DNA of 9,306 nucleotides from Actinomycetes bacterium. GTDB lineage: Bacteria; Actinomycetota; Actinomycetes; S36-B12. The notes beneath the pieces were generated by a model that did no database searches, was not told the DNA's origin, and saw only the letters and a list, made by a program, of their open reading frames with translations. The stretch is from NCBI GenBank assembly GCA_030425745.1, contig JAUHZW010000070.1, positions 1 to 9,306 on the forward strand, written 5' to 3'. Position 1 is the first letter of the stretch; each line of letters starts with the position of its first letter. The position numbers were made by a program, and so were the translations under genes. Shown in pieces: positions 1 through 6,532 of the stretch.

Positions 1-95
1 CTGGCATCGACGGGGTCGATGAGGAGGTGGGGCTCGGGTGCGATGTGCTCGACGTCCTCACCCGTGCACTGGACTCCCTGGGGGTGGCCCGATGA
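1..95 (+). CDS. mutA: Methylmalonyl-CoA mutase small subunit, 3' end only
   Basis: Only the last 30 codons are inside the window; the first complete codon is at base 3 and the TGA stop is at 93-95. The visible C-terminus contains the stretch GLGCDVLDVLTRALDSLGVA, which resembles the end of the B12-binding-like domain of the non-catalytic small subunit. In this family the subunit pairs with MutB but does not itself bind cobalamin productively. The stop overlaps the mutB start as ATGA, so the two are translationally coupled, as in the classic mutA-mutB order. Identification rests on this short tail plus the position directly before mutB; the 5' part lies outside the window. Confidence 0.85.
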   Translation, partial: GIDGVDEEVGLGCDVLDVLTRALDSLGVAR

Positions 96-2323
96 GCGCC
101 GAGAACACCGTGACCACGATCCCGAGTCTCGCCGATGTTCCGCTCGGTGACCTCCCCGCCGGCTCATCTCCCGACGAGTGGCGTGGTGCCGTCGCCGCCG
201 AGTCCGGCCACCAGCCCGAGGAGCTCATCTGGAGCACCCCGGAGGGCATCGACGTGCCGGTGGCCTTCACCGCCGCCGACCTCGAGGGCCTGGACTTCCT
301 CGAGACCTTCCCGGGCATCGCGCCCTATCTGCGCGGGCCGTACGCGACGATGTACGTCAACCAGCCGTGGACGATCCGCCAGTACGCCGGCTTCTCCACG
401 GCGGAGGAGTCCAACGCCTTCTACCGTCGCAACCTCGCGGCGGGGCAGAAGGGCCTGTCGGTCGCCTTCGACCTCGCGACGCACCGCGGCTACGACTCCG
501 ACCACCCGCGCGTCACGGGTGACGTCGGCATGGCCGGCGTCGCGATCGACTCGATCCTTGACATGCGCCAGCTGTTCGACGGCATCCCGCTCGATCAGAT
601 GAGCGTCTCGATGACCATGAACGGCGCGGTGCTTCCGATCCTCGCGCTGTTCATCGTGGCGGGGGAGGAGCAGGGTGTCCCGCCGGAGAAGCTGACCGGG
701 ACCATCCAGAACGACATCCTCAAGGAGTTCATGGTCCGCAACACCTACATCTACCCGCCGACTCCGTCGATGACGATCATCTCGGACATCTTCGAGTACA
801 CCTCGGCGAAGATGCCGAAGTTCAACTCCATATCGATCTCCGGGTACCACATGCAGGAGGCCGGGGCCACGGCCGATCTCGAGCTCGCCTACACACTCGC
901 CGACGGTGTCGAGTACATCCGTGCCGGTGAGGCCGCGGGCCTCGACGTCGACGCTTTCGCGCCGCGCCTGTCCTTCTTCTGGGCGATCGGCATGAACTTC
1001 GCGATGGAGGTCGCGAAGATGCGCGCGGCCCGTCTGCTGTGGGCCAAGCTCGTTCAGGAGTTCGGTCCGAAGAACCCGAAGTCGCTGTCGCTGCGCACCC
1101 ATTGCCAGACGTCCGGCTGGTCGCTCACCGCGCAGGACGTCTACAACAACGTGGTGCGCACGTGCGTCGAGGCGATGGCGGCGACGCAGGGCCACACCCA
1201 GTCGCTGCACACGAATGCGCTCGACGAGGCCCTCGCCCTGCCGACCGACTTCAGCGCTCGCATCGCCCGCAACACGCAGCTGCTGCTGCAGCAGGAGTCC
1301 GGCACCACCAACGTGATCGACCCGTGGGGCGGCTCGTACTACATCGAGAAGCTCACGGCGGATCTCGCAGAGCGGGCCTGGGCCCACATCACCGAGGTCG
1401 AGGAGGCCGGCGGCATGACCGCCGCGATCGAGGCCGGCATCCCGAAGATGCGCATCGAGGAGGCTGCGGCCCGCACGCAGGCGCGCATCGACACCGGCCG
1501 TCAGCCGGTGATCGGTGTCAACCTGTTCCAGCCCACGGAGGCCGAGCAGATCGACGTGCTCAAGGTCGACAACTCCGCGGTCCGAGCCGAGCAGCTGGCC
1601 AAACTCGAGAAGCTCAAGGCGGAGCGTGACAACGATGCGGTCGCCGCAGCGCTCGCTGCCCTCACCGAGGCCGCGAAGGCGTCCACCGACGGCTCGCGCA
1701 CCGACGGGCTCGACCAGAACTTCCTGAAGCTCGCGGTCGATGCGGCCCGCGCCGGTGCCACGGTGGGGGAGATCAGCGACGCGCTGGAGGTCGTGTTCGG
1801 GCGTCACACCGCCACGATCCGTACGATCCAAGGCGTGTACCGCAACGAGGCCGGTGACTCCGCCGCCGTCGAGGCCGTCCGCGAGCGCGCGGCACGGTTC
1901 GAGGCCGAGCACGGCCGTCGTCCGCGCATCATGGTCGCGAAGATGGGTCAGGACGGTCACGACCGAGGGCAGAAGGTCATCGCCACGGCCTTCGCCGATC
2001 TCGGCTTCGACGTCGACGTCGGCCCGCTGTTCCAGACGCCGCAGGAGGTCGCCCTGCAGGCCGTGGAGGCTGACGTCCACATCGTCGGGGCATCGTCCCT
2101 CGCGGCCGGTCACCTCACCCTGGTGCCCGCCCTGAAGGAGGAGCTCGCGAAGCTCGGTCGTGAGGACATCATGATCGTCGTGGGAGGTGTTATCCCGCCG
2201 CAGGACTTCGATGCACTCCGCGAGGCGGGCGCCGCGGCGATCTTCCCGCCCGGCACCGTCATCGCCGATGCCGCCGAGGAGCTCATCGATGACCTCGACG
2301 CGCGACTCGGCAGCGCAGGCTGA
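92..2323 (+). CDS. mutB: Methylmalonyl-CoA mutase large (catalytic) subunit
   Basis: This is the adenosylcobalamin-dependent enzyme that interconverts (R)-methylmalonyl-CoA and succinyl-CoA in propionate and odd-chain acyl metabolism; it is cytoplasmic and works as a heterodimer with MutA. The protein is 743 residues, close to the roughly 730 usual for bacterial large subunits. The N-terminal TIM barrel (about residues 80-420) carries the family residues: Tyr98 in TIRQYAGFS, Arg216 in EFMVRNTYIYPP and His253 in SGYHMQEAG, which align with Tyr89, Arg207 and His244 of the Propionibacterium enzyme. The C-terminal cobalamin domain (about 605-735) has the base-off/His-on motif DGHDRG, with His623 as the lower cobalt ligand, followed by GASSL and the GG of VVGGVIPPQDF. 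The ATG at 92 is chosen because it overlaps the mutA stop (ATGA) and has a purine-rich GGGGGTGG just upstream. A longer reading from base 38 would run through mutA. Nothing is missing or broken. Confidence 0.98.
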   Translation: MSAENTVTTIPSLADVPLGDLPAGSSPDEWRGAVAAESGHQPEELIWSTPEGIDVPVAFTAADLEGLDFLETFPGIAPYLRGPYATMYVNQPWTIRQYAGFSTAEESNAFYRRNLAAGQKGLSVAFDLATHRGYDSDHPRVTGDVGMAGVAIDSILDMRQLFDGIPLDQMSVSMTMNGAVLPILALFIVAGEEQGVPPEKLTGTIQNDILKEFMVRNTYIYPPTPSMTIISDIFEYTSAKMPKFNSISISGYHMQEAGATADLELAYTLADGVEYIRAGEAAGLDVDAFAPRLSFFWAIGMNFAMEVAKMRAARLLWAKLVQEFGPKNPKSLSLRTHCQTSGWSLTAQDVYNNVVRTCVEAMAATQGHTQSLHTNALDEALALPTDFSARIARNTQLLLQQESGTTNVIDPWGGSYYIEKLTADLAERAWAHITEVEEAGGMTAAIEAGIPKMRIEEAAARTQARIDTGRQPVIGVNLFQPTEAEQIDVLKVDNSAVRAEQLAKLEKLKAERDNDAVAAALAALTEAAKASTDGSRTDGLDQNFLKLAVDAARAGATVGEISDALEVVFGRHTATIRTIQGVYRNEAGDSAAVEAVRERAARFEAEHGRRPRIMVAKMGQDGHDRGQKVIATAFADLGFDVDVGPLFQTPQEVALQAVEADVHIVGASSLAAGHLTLVPALKEELAKLGREDIMIVVGGVIPPQDFDALREAGAAAIFPPGTVIADAAEELIDDLDARLGSAG

Positions 2324-2334
2324 CGCCTCCGACC

Positions 2335-3312
2335 ATGCCCGCGCCCATCGACATCGACGCCTACGAGGCGGGTGTCCTCGCGGGTGACCGCACGGCCCTG
2401 GGTCGGGCCATCACGCTGGTCGAGTCGCGACTGCCGGCGCATCAGGAACTCGCGCAGGAACTGCTGACCCGCCTGCTGCCGAGGGCGGGCAACAGCATCC
2501 GCGTCGGCATCACCGGGGTGCCGGGAGTCGGGAAGTCGACCTTCATCGATGCCCTCGGCACGCACCTGACCCACACAGGGAAGAAGGTCGCCGTATTGGC
2601 CGTCGACCCGTCGTCGACCCGCACCGGCGGCAGCATCCTCGGTGACAAGACGCGCATGGCGCGACTGTCGACCGACCCGAATGCCTTCATCCGCCCGTCA
2701 CCCACCGCCGGCACCCTCGGGGGCGTCGCAGCGGCCACGCGTGAGGCGATGGTCATCGTCGAGGCTGCGGGGTACGACGTCGTGCTCGTCGAGACGGTCG
2801 GTGTCGGGCAGTCGGAGACCACGGTCGCGAACATGACCGACTGCTTCCTCGTGCTCATGCTCGCGCGCACCGGTGACTCCCTGCAGGGCATCAAGAAGGG
2901 CGTGCTCGAGCTCGCCGACGTGCTCACCGTCAACAAGGCCGACGGCAAGCACGAGGTCGAGGCCAAGGGGGCGGCACGAGAACTGGCCAAGGCGCTGTCG
3001 CTCCTGCATCCGGCTGGCTCCCTCTGGGTTCCTCCTGTCCTCACCTGCAGCGCCCTGCACGACACCGGCATCGACGATGTCTGGTCCCAGGTCGAACAGC
3101 ACCAGGCCGTGCTGGAGAAGAACGGCCTGCTCGCTGACCGACGGGCCCGGCAGCAGGTGCAGTGGATGTGGGCCACCGTCGAGGACCACCTCATCAGCGG
3201 GTTCAGGGCGCGCCCCGCGGTGCGGGCCGAGGCCCAGCGCCTGGAGGAGCAGCTGCGGGCGGGGGAGATCACCCCCACCGCGGCCGCACGCGCGCTCCTG
3301 GCGACCGAGTAG
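2335..3312 (+). CDS. meaB: Methylmalonyl-CoA mutase-associated GTPase MeaB/ArgK
   Basis: This is a SIMIBI-class (G3E-type) P-loop GTPase. It acts as a chaperone of methylmalonyl-CoA mutase, gating transfer of adenosylcobalamin to the mutase and protecting it from inactivation; the human counterpart is MMAA. The older name ArgK (arginine/ornithine transport kinase) is generally regarded as a misassignment. The 325-residue protein shows Walker A GVPGVGKST (61-69), the DPSS motif (91-94) followed by GDKTRM, the switch/Walker B region ETVGVGQSE (153-161) and the guanine-specificity motif NKAD (200-203). The C-terminal helical arm (about 255-325) fits the dimerisation part of the family. It follows mutB by 11 bases on the same strand, so it belongs to the same operon. 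No strong Shine-Dalgarno sequence precedes the ATG, which suggests translation coupled to mutB. Confidence 0.96.
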   Translation: MPAPIDIDAYEAGVLAGDRTALGRAITLVESRLPAHQELAQELLTRLLPRAGNSIRVGITGVPGVGKSTFIDALGTHLTHTGKKVAVLAVDPSSTRTGGSILGDKTRMARLSTDPNAFIRPSPTAGTLGGVAAATREAMVIVEAAGYDVVLVETVGVGQSETTVANMTDCFLVLMLARTGDSLQGIKKGVLELADVLTVNKADGKHEVEAKGAARELAKALSLLHPAGSLWVPPVLTCSALHDTGIDDVWSQVEQHQAVLEKNGLLADRRARQQVQWMWATVEDHLISGFRARPAVRAEAQRLEEQLRAGEITPTAAARALLATE

Positions 3313-3321
3313 GCCCACCCG

Positions 3322-3351
3322 TTGACGTAGTCACGAAGACCGCCCTATCGT
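3322..3351 (+). promoter_or_regulatory. Promoter of the antitoxin-toxin operon, leaderless type
   Basis: A -35 box TTGACG (3322-3327) and a -10 box TATCGT (3346-3351) are separated by 18 bases. The -10 box ends six bases before the antitoxin ATG, so a normal initiation distance puts the transcript start on the A of the ATG at 3358. There is no Shine-Dalgarno sequence, and an in-frame TAG at 3328-3330 with no other start codon before 3358 rules out an upstream start. Leaderless mRNAs are common in actinobacteria. The boxes are seen directly; the initiation point is inferred. Confidence 0.7.
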
Positions 3352-3357
3352 GACTAC
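3327..3357 (+). promoter_or_regulatory. Inverted-repeat operator over the antitoxin promoter
   Basis: A perfect 10-base inverted repeat, GTAGTCACGA (3327-3336) and TCGTGACTAC (3348-3357), is separated by 11 bases. It starts at the last base of the -35 box, covers part of the -10 box and ends exactly at the antitoxin start codon. Phd/YefM and VapB antitoxins typically bind such palindromes in their own promoters, alone or with the toxin, to repress the operon. The symmetry is seen directly; its use as the operator is inferred from position and family behaviour. Confidence 0.75.
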
Positions 3358-3639
3358 ATGGACGTCGGTATCCGCGAGCTCAAGGCTCGCCTCTCCCACT
3401 ACGTGAAGCTCGCCCACGAGGGCGAGAGCATCACCGTGACCGACCGGGGCTCACCCGTGGCGATCCTGGCCGCACTCCCGACGGCGGAGGCGGACCGCCT
3501 TCCTTTGGCGCTTCGGCGCAGGATCTCGGAGGGGCGCGCCACCGAGGCGGCAGGACCCTTCGCCGTGGTTCCCGTCAAGCCTGCTCGCGCGTCCAAGACG
3601 TGGGAGGAGATCCTCGCTGAGGACAGGGGAGACGATTGA
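3358..3639 (+). CDS. Phd/YefM-family antitoxin (VapB-like)
   Basis: A 93-residue antitoxin of the Phd/YefM fold. The N-terminal half (residues 3-40, with GIRELKARLSHYVKLAHEGE then ITVTDRGSPVAIL) is the typical dimerising DNA-binding part. The acidic C-terminal tail (about 45-93, ending EEILAEDRGDD) is the kind of flexible segment that wraps and blocks a PIN toxin. It lies directly before a PIN-domain gene and overlaps it by four bases, the standard antitoxin-first order, which keeps antitoxin in excess. Its start at 3358 is the only in-frame start codon after a TAG at 3328. It is probably autoregulated through the inverted repeat around its promoter. The symbol vapB would be reasonable because the partner is PIN-type, but the antitoxin fold is Phd rather than AbrB-like. 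Confidence 0.88.
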   Translation: MDVGIRELKARLSHYVKLAHEGESITVTDRGSPVAILAALPTAEADRLPLALRRRISEGRATEAAGPFAVVPVKPARASKTWEEILAEDRGDD

Positions 3640-4040
3640 TCGGCGTCATTGACAGCAGCGTCTTCCTTGCTCAGTACCTGGGTGAGGAGACATCTCGCGA
3701 GGCGGCCGGTCTGATGGAACACCTGTCGGATGCGGTGGTCTCGCGAATCGCTGAGGTGGAGGTGCGTCGGGGTCTGTCCCTCGTGACGAGCGCTGTGGAG
3801 AGAGTGACGGCGGAGATGCTCTTCACCCAGCAGTGCCAGGTCATGAACATCGTCGATGTCGACGCGGAGATCGCAGGGATCGCTTCGCAGGTGGCTGTCG
3901 AGACACGAGTGAGAAGTCTCGATGCCCTCCACATCGCGACGGCTCTGGCGACCCGCGCTGACTGCCTCCTCACCTTCGACCGACGTCAGGCCGAGGCTGC
4001 GCGTGCCTTCGATCTCACCGTCCTCGGTGTCGAAGGGTAG
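3636..4040 (+). CDS. vapC: PIN-domain toxin ribonuclease (VapC-like)
   Basis: A 134-residue PIN-domain protein. VapC toxins are Mg-dependent endoribonucleases that cut specific tRNA or rRNA sites and stop translation until bound by the antitoxin. The acidic catalytic residues are in place: Asp6 in VIDSSVF, Glu40 or Glu42 in RIAEVEVRRGL, Asp96 in SLDALHIATAL and Asp115 in LLTFDRR, so the toxin looks active. It begins with TTG in a TTGA overlap with the antitoxin stop; an AGGGGAG about five bases upstream is a fair ribosome site. The next in-frame ATG is far inside and would remove Asp6, so the TTG is preferred. The weak start and overlap should keep toxin output below antitoxin and tied to its translation. 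The RNA target cannot be read from the sequence. Confidence 0.9.
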   Translation: MIGVIDSSVFLAQYLGEETSREAAGLMEHLSDAVVSRIAEVEVRRGLSLVTSAVERVTAEMLFTQQCQVMNIVDVDAEIAGIASQVAVETRVRSLDALHIATALATRADCLLTFDRRQAEAARAFDLTVLGVEG

Positions 4041-4055
4041 AAACCCGCGAGAACG

Positions 4056-4859
4056 TCAGCCGACGACGATCGTCTGCAGGTTGTCGACCGCGAGTCGGCC
4101 GTCCGCAGTCCACAGCCGTCGTTGCTCGCTGGTGTAGCCGTCACCGAAGCCGCTCACGAGCCCGTGGTGCAGCAGCGGCTCACCCTGTGACAGTGTGGCC
4201 GGGTCGACCAGCAGGTTCGCCGTGAAGTTCACCGTCGAGATCGGCAGCAGTTCGCGCAGCGGCACGAGGTTGACCGAGTACCAGGCGTCGACGAGCGCCA
4301 GCAGGGAGATGTCCGACGGCATCACCGGATCGCGGTAGTCGATCCAGCCGAGGGTCTCGGCGACGTCTCCCATCAGCGGGAATCCGGAGTGCACGCGGTA
4401 CTCGAATTTGGTGGTGAACTCCGGAAAGGGCGGCGGAGTCTCGGCGACGGCCACGTCAGCGGCGGGTGGTGCCTCGGGAGCGGTCACCGGGCTCCAGCCC
4501 GTCACGTCGCGATCGGAAGCCGACGCGCGCGGCACTCCCGTGATGACGGTTCCGCCAGCGACGAAGCCCCCGTCAGCGCCCTCGATCCGCACCGACCAGG
4601 TCGACATCCCCTTGCCGATCCGCACCGGAGTCACCGCGACCGAGTGTGCTCCGGGGAAGGCCGGTGCGGCGATCTGCAGGCTCACGGTCCGCACCGTCCG
4701 GTCGGGCCGGCCCTCAACCATTGACGCTGCCCGGATCATCGCACCGATCGGGAGGCCTCCCCAGGAACCGCGACCCTGGTGCCAGCCGTCGGGCACCTCC
4801 CAGGCGAAGCGCCCGTCGTCGACAGGCTGAAGGTCGGTGGCAGCAGAGAAGGCGGACAT
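4056..4859 (-). CDS. Thioesterase family protein, double hotdog (acyl-CoA thioesterase-like)
   Basis: A 267-residue protein with the layout of actinobacterial TesB/4HBT_3-type thioesterases, which hydrolyse acyl-CoA to free acid and CoA in the cytoplasm. The first hotdog (about 1-115) has the glycine-rich active-site helix entry HQGRGSWGG (27-35) followed by the helix PIGAMIRAASMVEG. The second (about 150-267) has the helix LLALVDAWYS with Asp191, the position of the catalytic Asp in TesB-type enzymes, then STVNFTANLL. A Pro/Ala-rich linker of about 35 residues joins the halves. The ATG at 4859 is chosen because GGAGG lies eight bases upstream and the family begins at this point; a GTG at 4892 would add 11 residues. 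It ends 15 bases from the toxin gene, tail to tail. Substrate is unknown. Proximity to the mutase operon is suggestive only. Confidence 0.82.
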   Translation of the reverse strand: MSAFSAATDLQPVDDGRFAWEVPDGWHQGRGSWGGLPIGAMIRAASMVEGRPDRTVRTVSLQIAAPAFPGAHSVAVTPVRIGKGMSTWSVRIEGADGGFVAGGTVITGVPRASASDRDVTGWSPVTAPEAPPAADVAVAETPPPFPEFTTKFEYRVHSGFPLMGDVAETLGWIDYRDPVMPSDISLLALVDAWYSVNLVPLRELLPISTVNFTANLLVDPATLSQGEPLLHHGLVSGFGDGYTSEQRRLWTADGRLAVDNLQTIVVG

Positions 4860-4960
4860 GGGTCCATCCTCCACGACCTCCTGTTCGGCCACCCCTCAGG
4901 TGGCAACGACGGGTCTTGAACCGCCACGATGAAACAGTGATGTGAAGGAGTACCCGCCCC

Positions 4961-4965
4961 GGAGG
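4961..4965 (+). promoter_or_regulatory. Ribosome binding site that fixes the lipoprotein start
   Basis: GGAGG at 4961-4965 lies six bases before the ATG at 4972. This favours that ATG over the in-frame GTG at 4942, which has no comparable site and would put ten extra residues before the signal peptide. Confidence 0.75.
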
Positions 4966-4971
4966 TCTGCC

Positions 4972-5454
4972 ATGCGCACGGATGAGCCCACGACCCGGCC
5001 GAAGGCCCTGCTGCTGCCGCTGGGGGCACTGGCAATGGCGCTGGCCGGCTGCTCGTCGGTCAACATCACCGTGGGATCCCCGGATGCCGCCCCGTCCTGT
5101 GAACTGCCGGCTGCGTCCGCCGCGATCTCAGCTGCGAACTTCTCCGGATGTGATCTCAGCGGACAGACGATCGCTGCGGCGTCGATCGCAGCCACCAGTT
5201 TCGATGGCGCTGACCTCACCGGTGCCACGATCCAGACCTTCTCGTTGGCGGATTCATCGTTCGCTGAGGCGCAGATGGTGGGTGTCACCCTCAAGGTCAC
5301 TGCGATGAACGCCAATGACTTCGCCGATGCCGATCTCACCGGCTGCGTCATCGATGCCGAGGAGGTGTCAGCGAATGACTTCTCCGGCGCAGACATCTCC
5401 GGCTGCACGGTCTCGGCGACCAGTTGGAGCGCCAATACCGGGTGGGAGCGATAG
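4972..5454 (+). CDS. Lipoprotein with a five-coil pentapeptide-repeat beta-helix
   Basis: A 160-residue exported protein. Residues 1-26 form a lipoprotein signal peptide (basic start, leucine-rich core, lipobox LAGC with Cys27 as the lipidated residue), so it should sit on the outer face of the membrane. From about residue 55 to 154 the body is twenty consecutive pentapeptides with a hydrophobic residue at every fifth position. They group into five 20-residue coils: Phe at 57, 77, 97, 117 and 137; Leu/Met/Ile at 62, 82, 102, 122 and 142; Ile/Leu/Val at 67, 87, 107, 127 and 147; and Ile/Leu/Met/Val/Trp at 72, 92, 112, 132 and 152. This is the register of a right-handed quadrilateral beta-helix as in MfpA/Qnr-type pentapeptide proteins, though it is shorter and outside the cell. 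Cys125 and Cys145 stack in adjacent coils. I do not recognise a named family or function. A DNA-mimic role like that of MfpA is unlikely for a surface lipoprotein. Confidence 0.85.
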   Translation: MRTDEPTTRPKALLLPLGALAMALAGCSSVNITVGSPDAAPSCELPAASAAISAANFSGCDLSGQTIAAASIAATSFDGADLTGATIQTFSLADSSFAEAQMVGVTLKVTAMNANDFADADLTGCVIDAEEVSANDFSGADISGCTVSATSWSANTGWER

Positions 5455-5457
5455 CGA

Positions 5458-5583
5458 CTACGGGGCGTTCGTCACCGCGACGGTGATCGCCAGGGCTGCG
5501 AACGACAGCACGACGAGCGAGAAGATGATGGCGAAGGCCATGTAGCGCCGGTTGTGACGGCCGGTGTCGCCATGCTCATTCAT
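5458..5583 (-). CDS. Small single-span membrane protein, 41 residues
   Basis: A short hydrophilic, His/Arg-containing N-terminus (MNEHGDTGRHNRRY) is followed by one long hydrophobic segment at about residues 15-38 (AFAIIFSLVVLSFAALAITV and onwards), then a short tail. The positive charges before the helix favour the N-terminus inside. The start at 5583 is preferred over upstream in-frame starts as far as 5667 because those would add a non-membrane stretch reaching into the control region of the aldo/keto reductase. No clear Shine-Dalgarno sequence is visible. The gene ends three bases from the lipoprotein stop, tail to tail, and runs divergently from the reductase. Function is not recognised. 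The clean hydrophobic profile and fit between neighbours support it as a real gene. Confidence 0.6.
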   Translation of the reverse strand: MNEHGDTGRHNRRYMAFAIIFSLVVLSFAALAITVAVTNAP

Positions 5584-5675
5584 CACGCTTCGATCGTACG
5601 CTCCCTTCGCAGCGCTCCCCGGCCCAGCGTCAATCGGAGCGAGTACATTGCCGAGTATCCACATCAAGGAGAGTC

Positions 5676-6524
5676 ATGGCCGTCGATCCCGCACTCGTTC
5701 CCCGCATTCCCCTCAATGACGGAACCTCGATCCCGCAGATCGGTTTCGGCACCTGGCAGGTGGCTCCGGAGGACGCTGAGCCCTCGGTCTCCGAGGCCCT
5801 TCGTGTCGGCTACCGCCACATCGACACGGCTGCCGTCTATGCGAACGAGGCCGAGGTCGGGCAGGCCCTCGCGAAGAGCGACCTCGCGCGCGATGACATC
5901 TACGTCACGACGAAGCTGTGGAACCCCGACCACGGCTACGACGAGGCCATGCGCGCCTTCGACCTGAGCATGGGCAAGCTCGGCCTCGAGCAGCTCGACC
6001 TCTACCTCATCCACTGGCAGTGCGTGCAGTTCGACAAGTACGTCGACACCTGGCGGGCCCTCGTCGACCTGCGCGCCTCGGGACGGGTGCGCTCCATCGG
6101 CGTCTCCAACTTCAAGGAGCCGGCTCTGCGTGCGATCATCGACGCCACGGGCGTGGTTCCCGTCCTCAACCAGGTGGAGCTGCATCCGTGGAGTCCACAG
6201 ACCGCCCTGCGTGAGCTGCATGCGGAGTTGGGCATCGCCACCGAGTCATGGAGTCCCCTGGCCTCGGGTCAGCTGCTGGATGATCCGACGCTCGCCGTCA
6301 TCGCAGAGAAGCACGGCAAGTCGACTGCTCAGGTCATGATCCGATGGCATCTGCAGCTCGGGCTCATTGTGCTGCCCAAGTCGATTACCCCGGTGCGCAT
6401 CGCCCAGAACATCGATGTGTTCGACTTCGTGCTCGACGCAGACGACATGGCGACTATCGCGACCCTCGAGAGCGGGCGGCGCACCGGGCCGGATCCGGAC
6501 GAGTACCTCGAGCTCGGCTGGTAG
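5676..6524 (+). CDS. Aldo/keto reductase (2,5-diketo-D-gluconate reductase-like)
   Basis: A 282-residue NADPH-dependent oxidoreductase of the aldo/keto reductase superfamily, a cytoplasmic TIM barrel that reduces aldehydes and ketones to alcohols. The catalytic tetrad is complete at standard places: Asp50 in YRHIDTA, Tyr55 in AVYANE, Lys80 in VTTKLWN and His113 in YLIHWQ. The family signatures SIGVSNF and the cofactor-binding LPKSITPVRIAQN are present, and the tail GPDPDEYLELGW is typical of the bacterial AKR5-like group that includes 2,5-diketo-D-gluconate reductases. An AAGGAG ribosome site (5666-5671) lies just before the ATG, and TACATT at 5644-5649 is a possible -10 box with no good -35. 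It stands alone, with a divergent gene upstream and a convergent one downstream. The true substrate cannot be told; many members are broad-range. Confidence 0.95.
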   Translation: MAVDPALVPRIPLNDGTSIPQIGFGTWQVAPEDAEPSVSEALRVGYRHIDTAAVYANEAEVGQALAKSDLARDDIYVTTKLWNPDHGYDEAMRAFDLSMGKLGLEQLDLYLIHWQCVQFDKYVDTWRALVDLRASGRVRSIGVSNFKEPALRAIIDATGVVPVLNQVELHPWSPQTALRELHAELGIATESWSPLASGQLLDDPTLAVIAEKHGKSTAQVMIRWHLQLGLIVLPKSITPVRIAQNIDVFDFVLDADDMATIATLESGRRTGPDPDEYLELGW

Positions 6525-6532
6525 TCCCCGCC

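Noticed and set aside
164..2113. Very long open frame (649 codons) on the minus strand opposite mutB
   Set aside because: It is antisense to an unmistakable mutB in a GC-rich genome where opposite frames stay open by codon bias. Its product is Arg/Asp/Leu-rich low-complexity with no recognisable domain.
2442..3278. Minus-strand open frame opposite meaB
   Set aside because: Ser/Arg/Thr-rich translation with no domain; the plus-strand GTPase motifs are complete.
4041..4055. Terminator between the converging toxin and thioesterase genes
   Set aside because: The 15-base gap has no inverted repeat or T run.
4860..4892. Longer thioesterase start at the GTG at 4892
   Set aside because: It adds 11 residues not expected for the family, and the GGAGG eight bases before the ATG at 4859 gives a better start. 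It cannot be fully excluded.
4916..4943. Possible lipoprotein promoter TTGAAC, 16 bases, TGATGT
   Set aside because: The -35 box is fair but the -10 box lacks the key TA at its start. Position before the GGAGG site is suitable, so it stays possible but is not supported enough to list.
5593..5633. Minus-strand TTGACG (5633-5628) and TACGAT (5598-5593) as a promoter of the small membrane protein
   Set aside because: The two boxes are 29 bases apart, too far for a normal sigma-70-type promoter.
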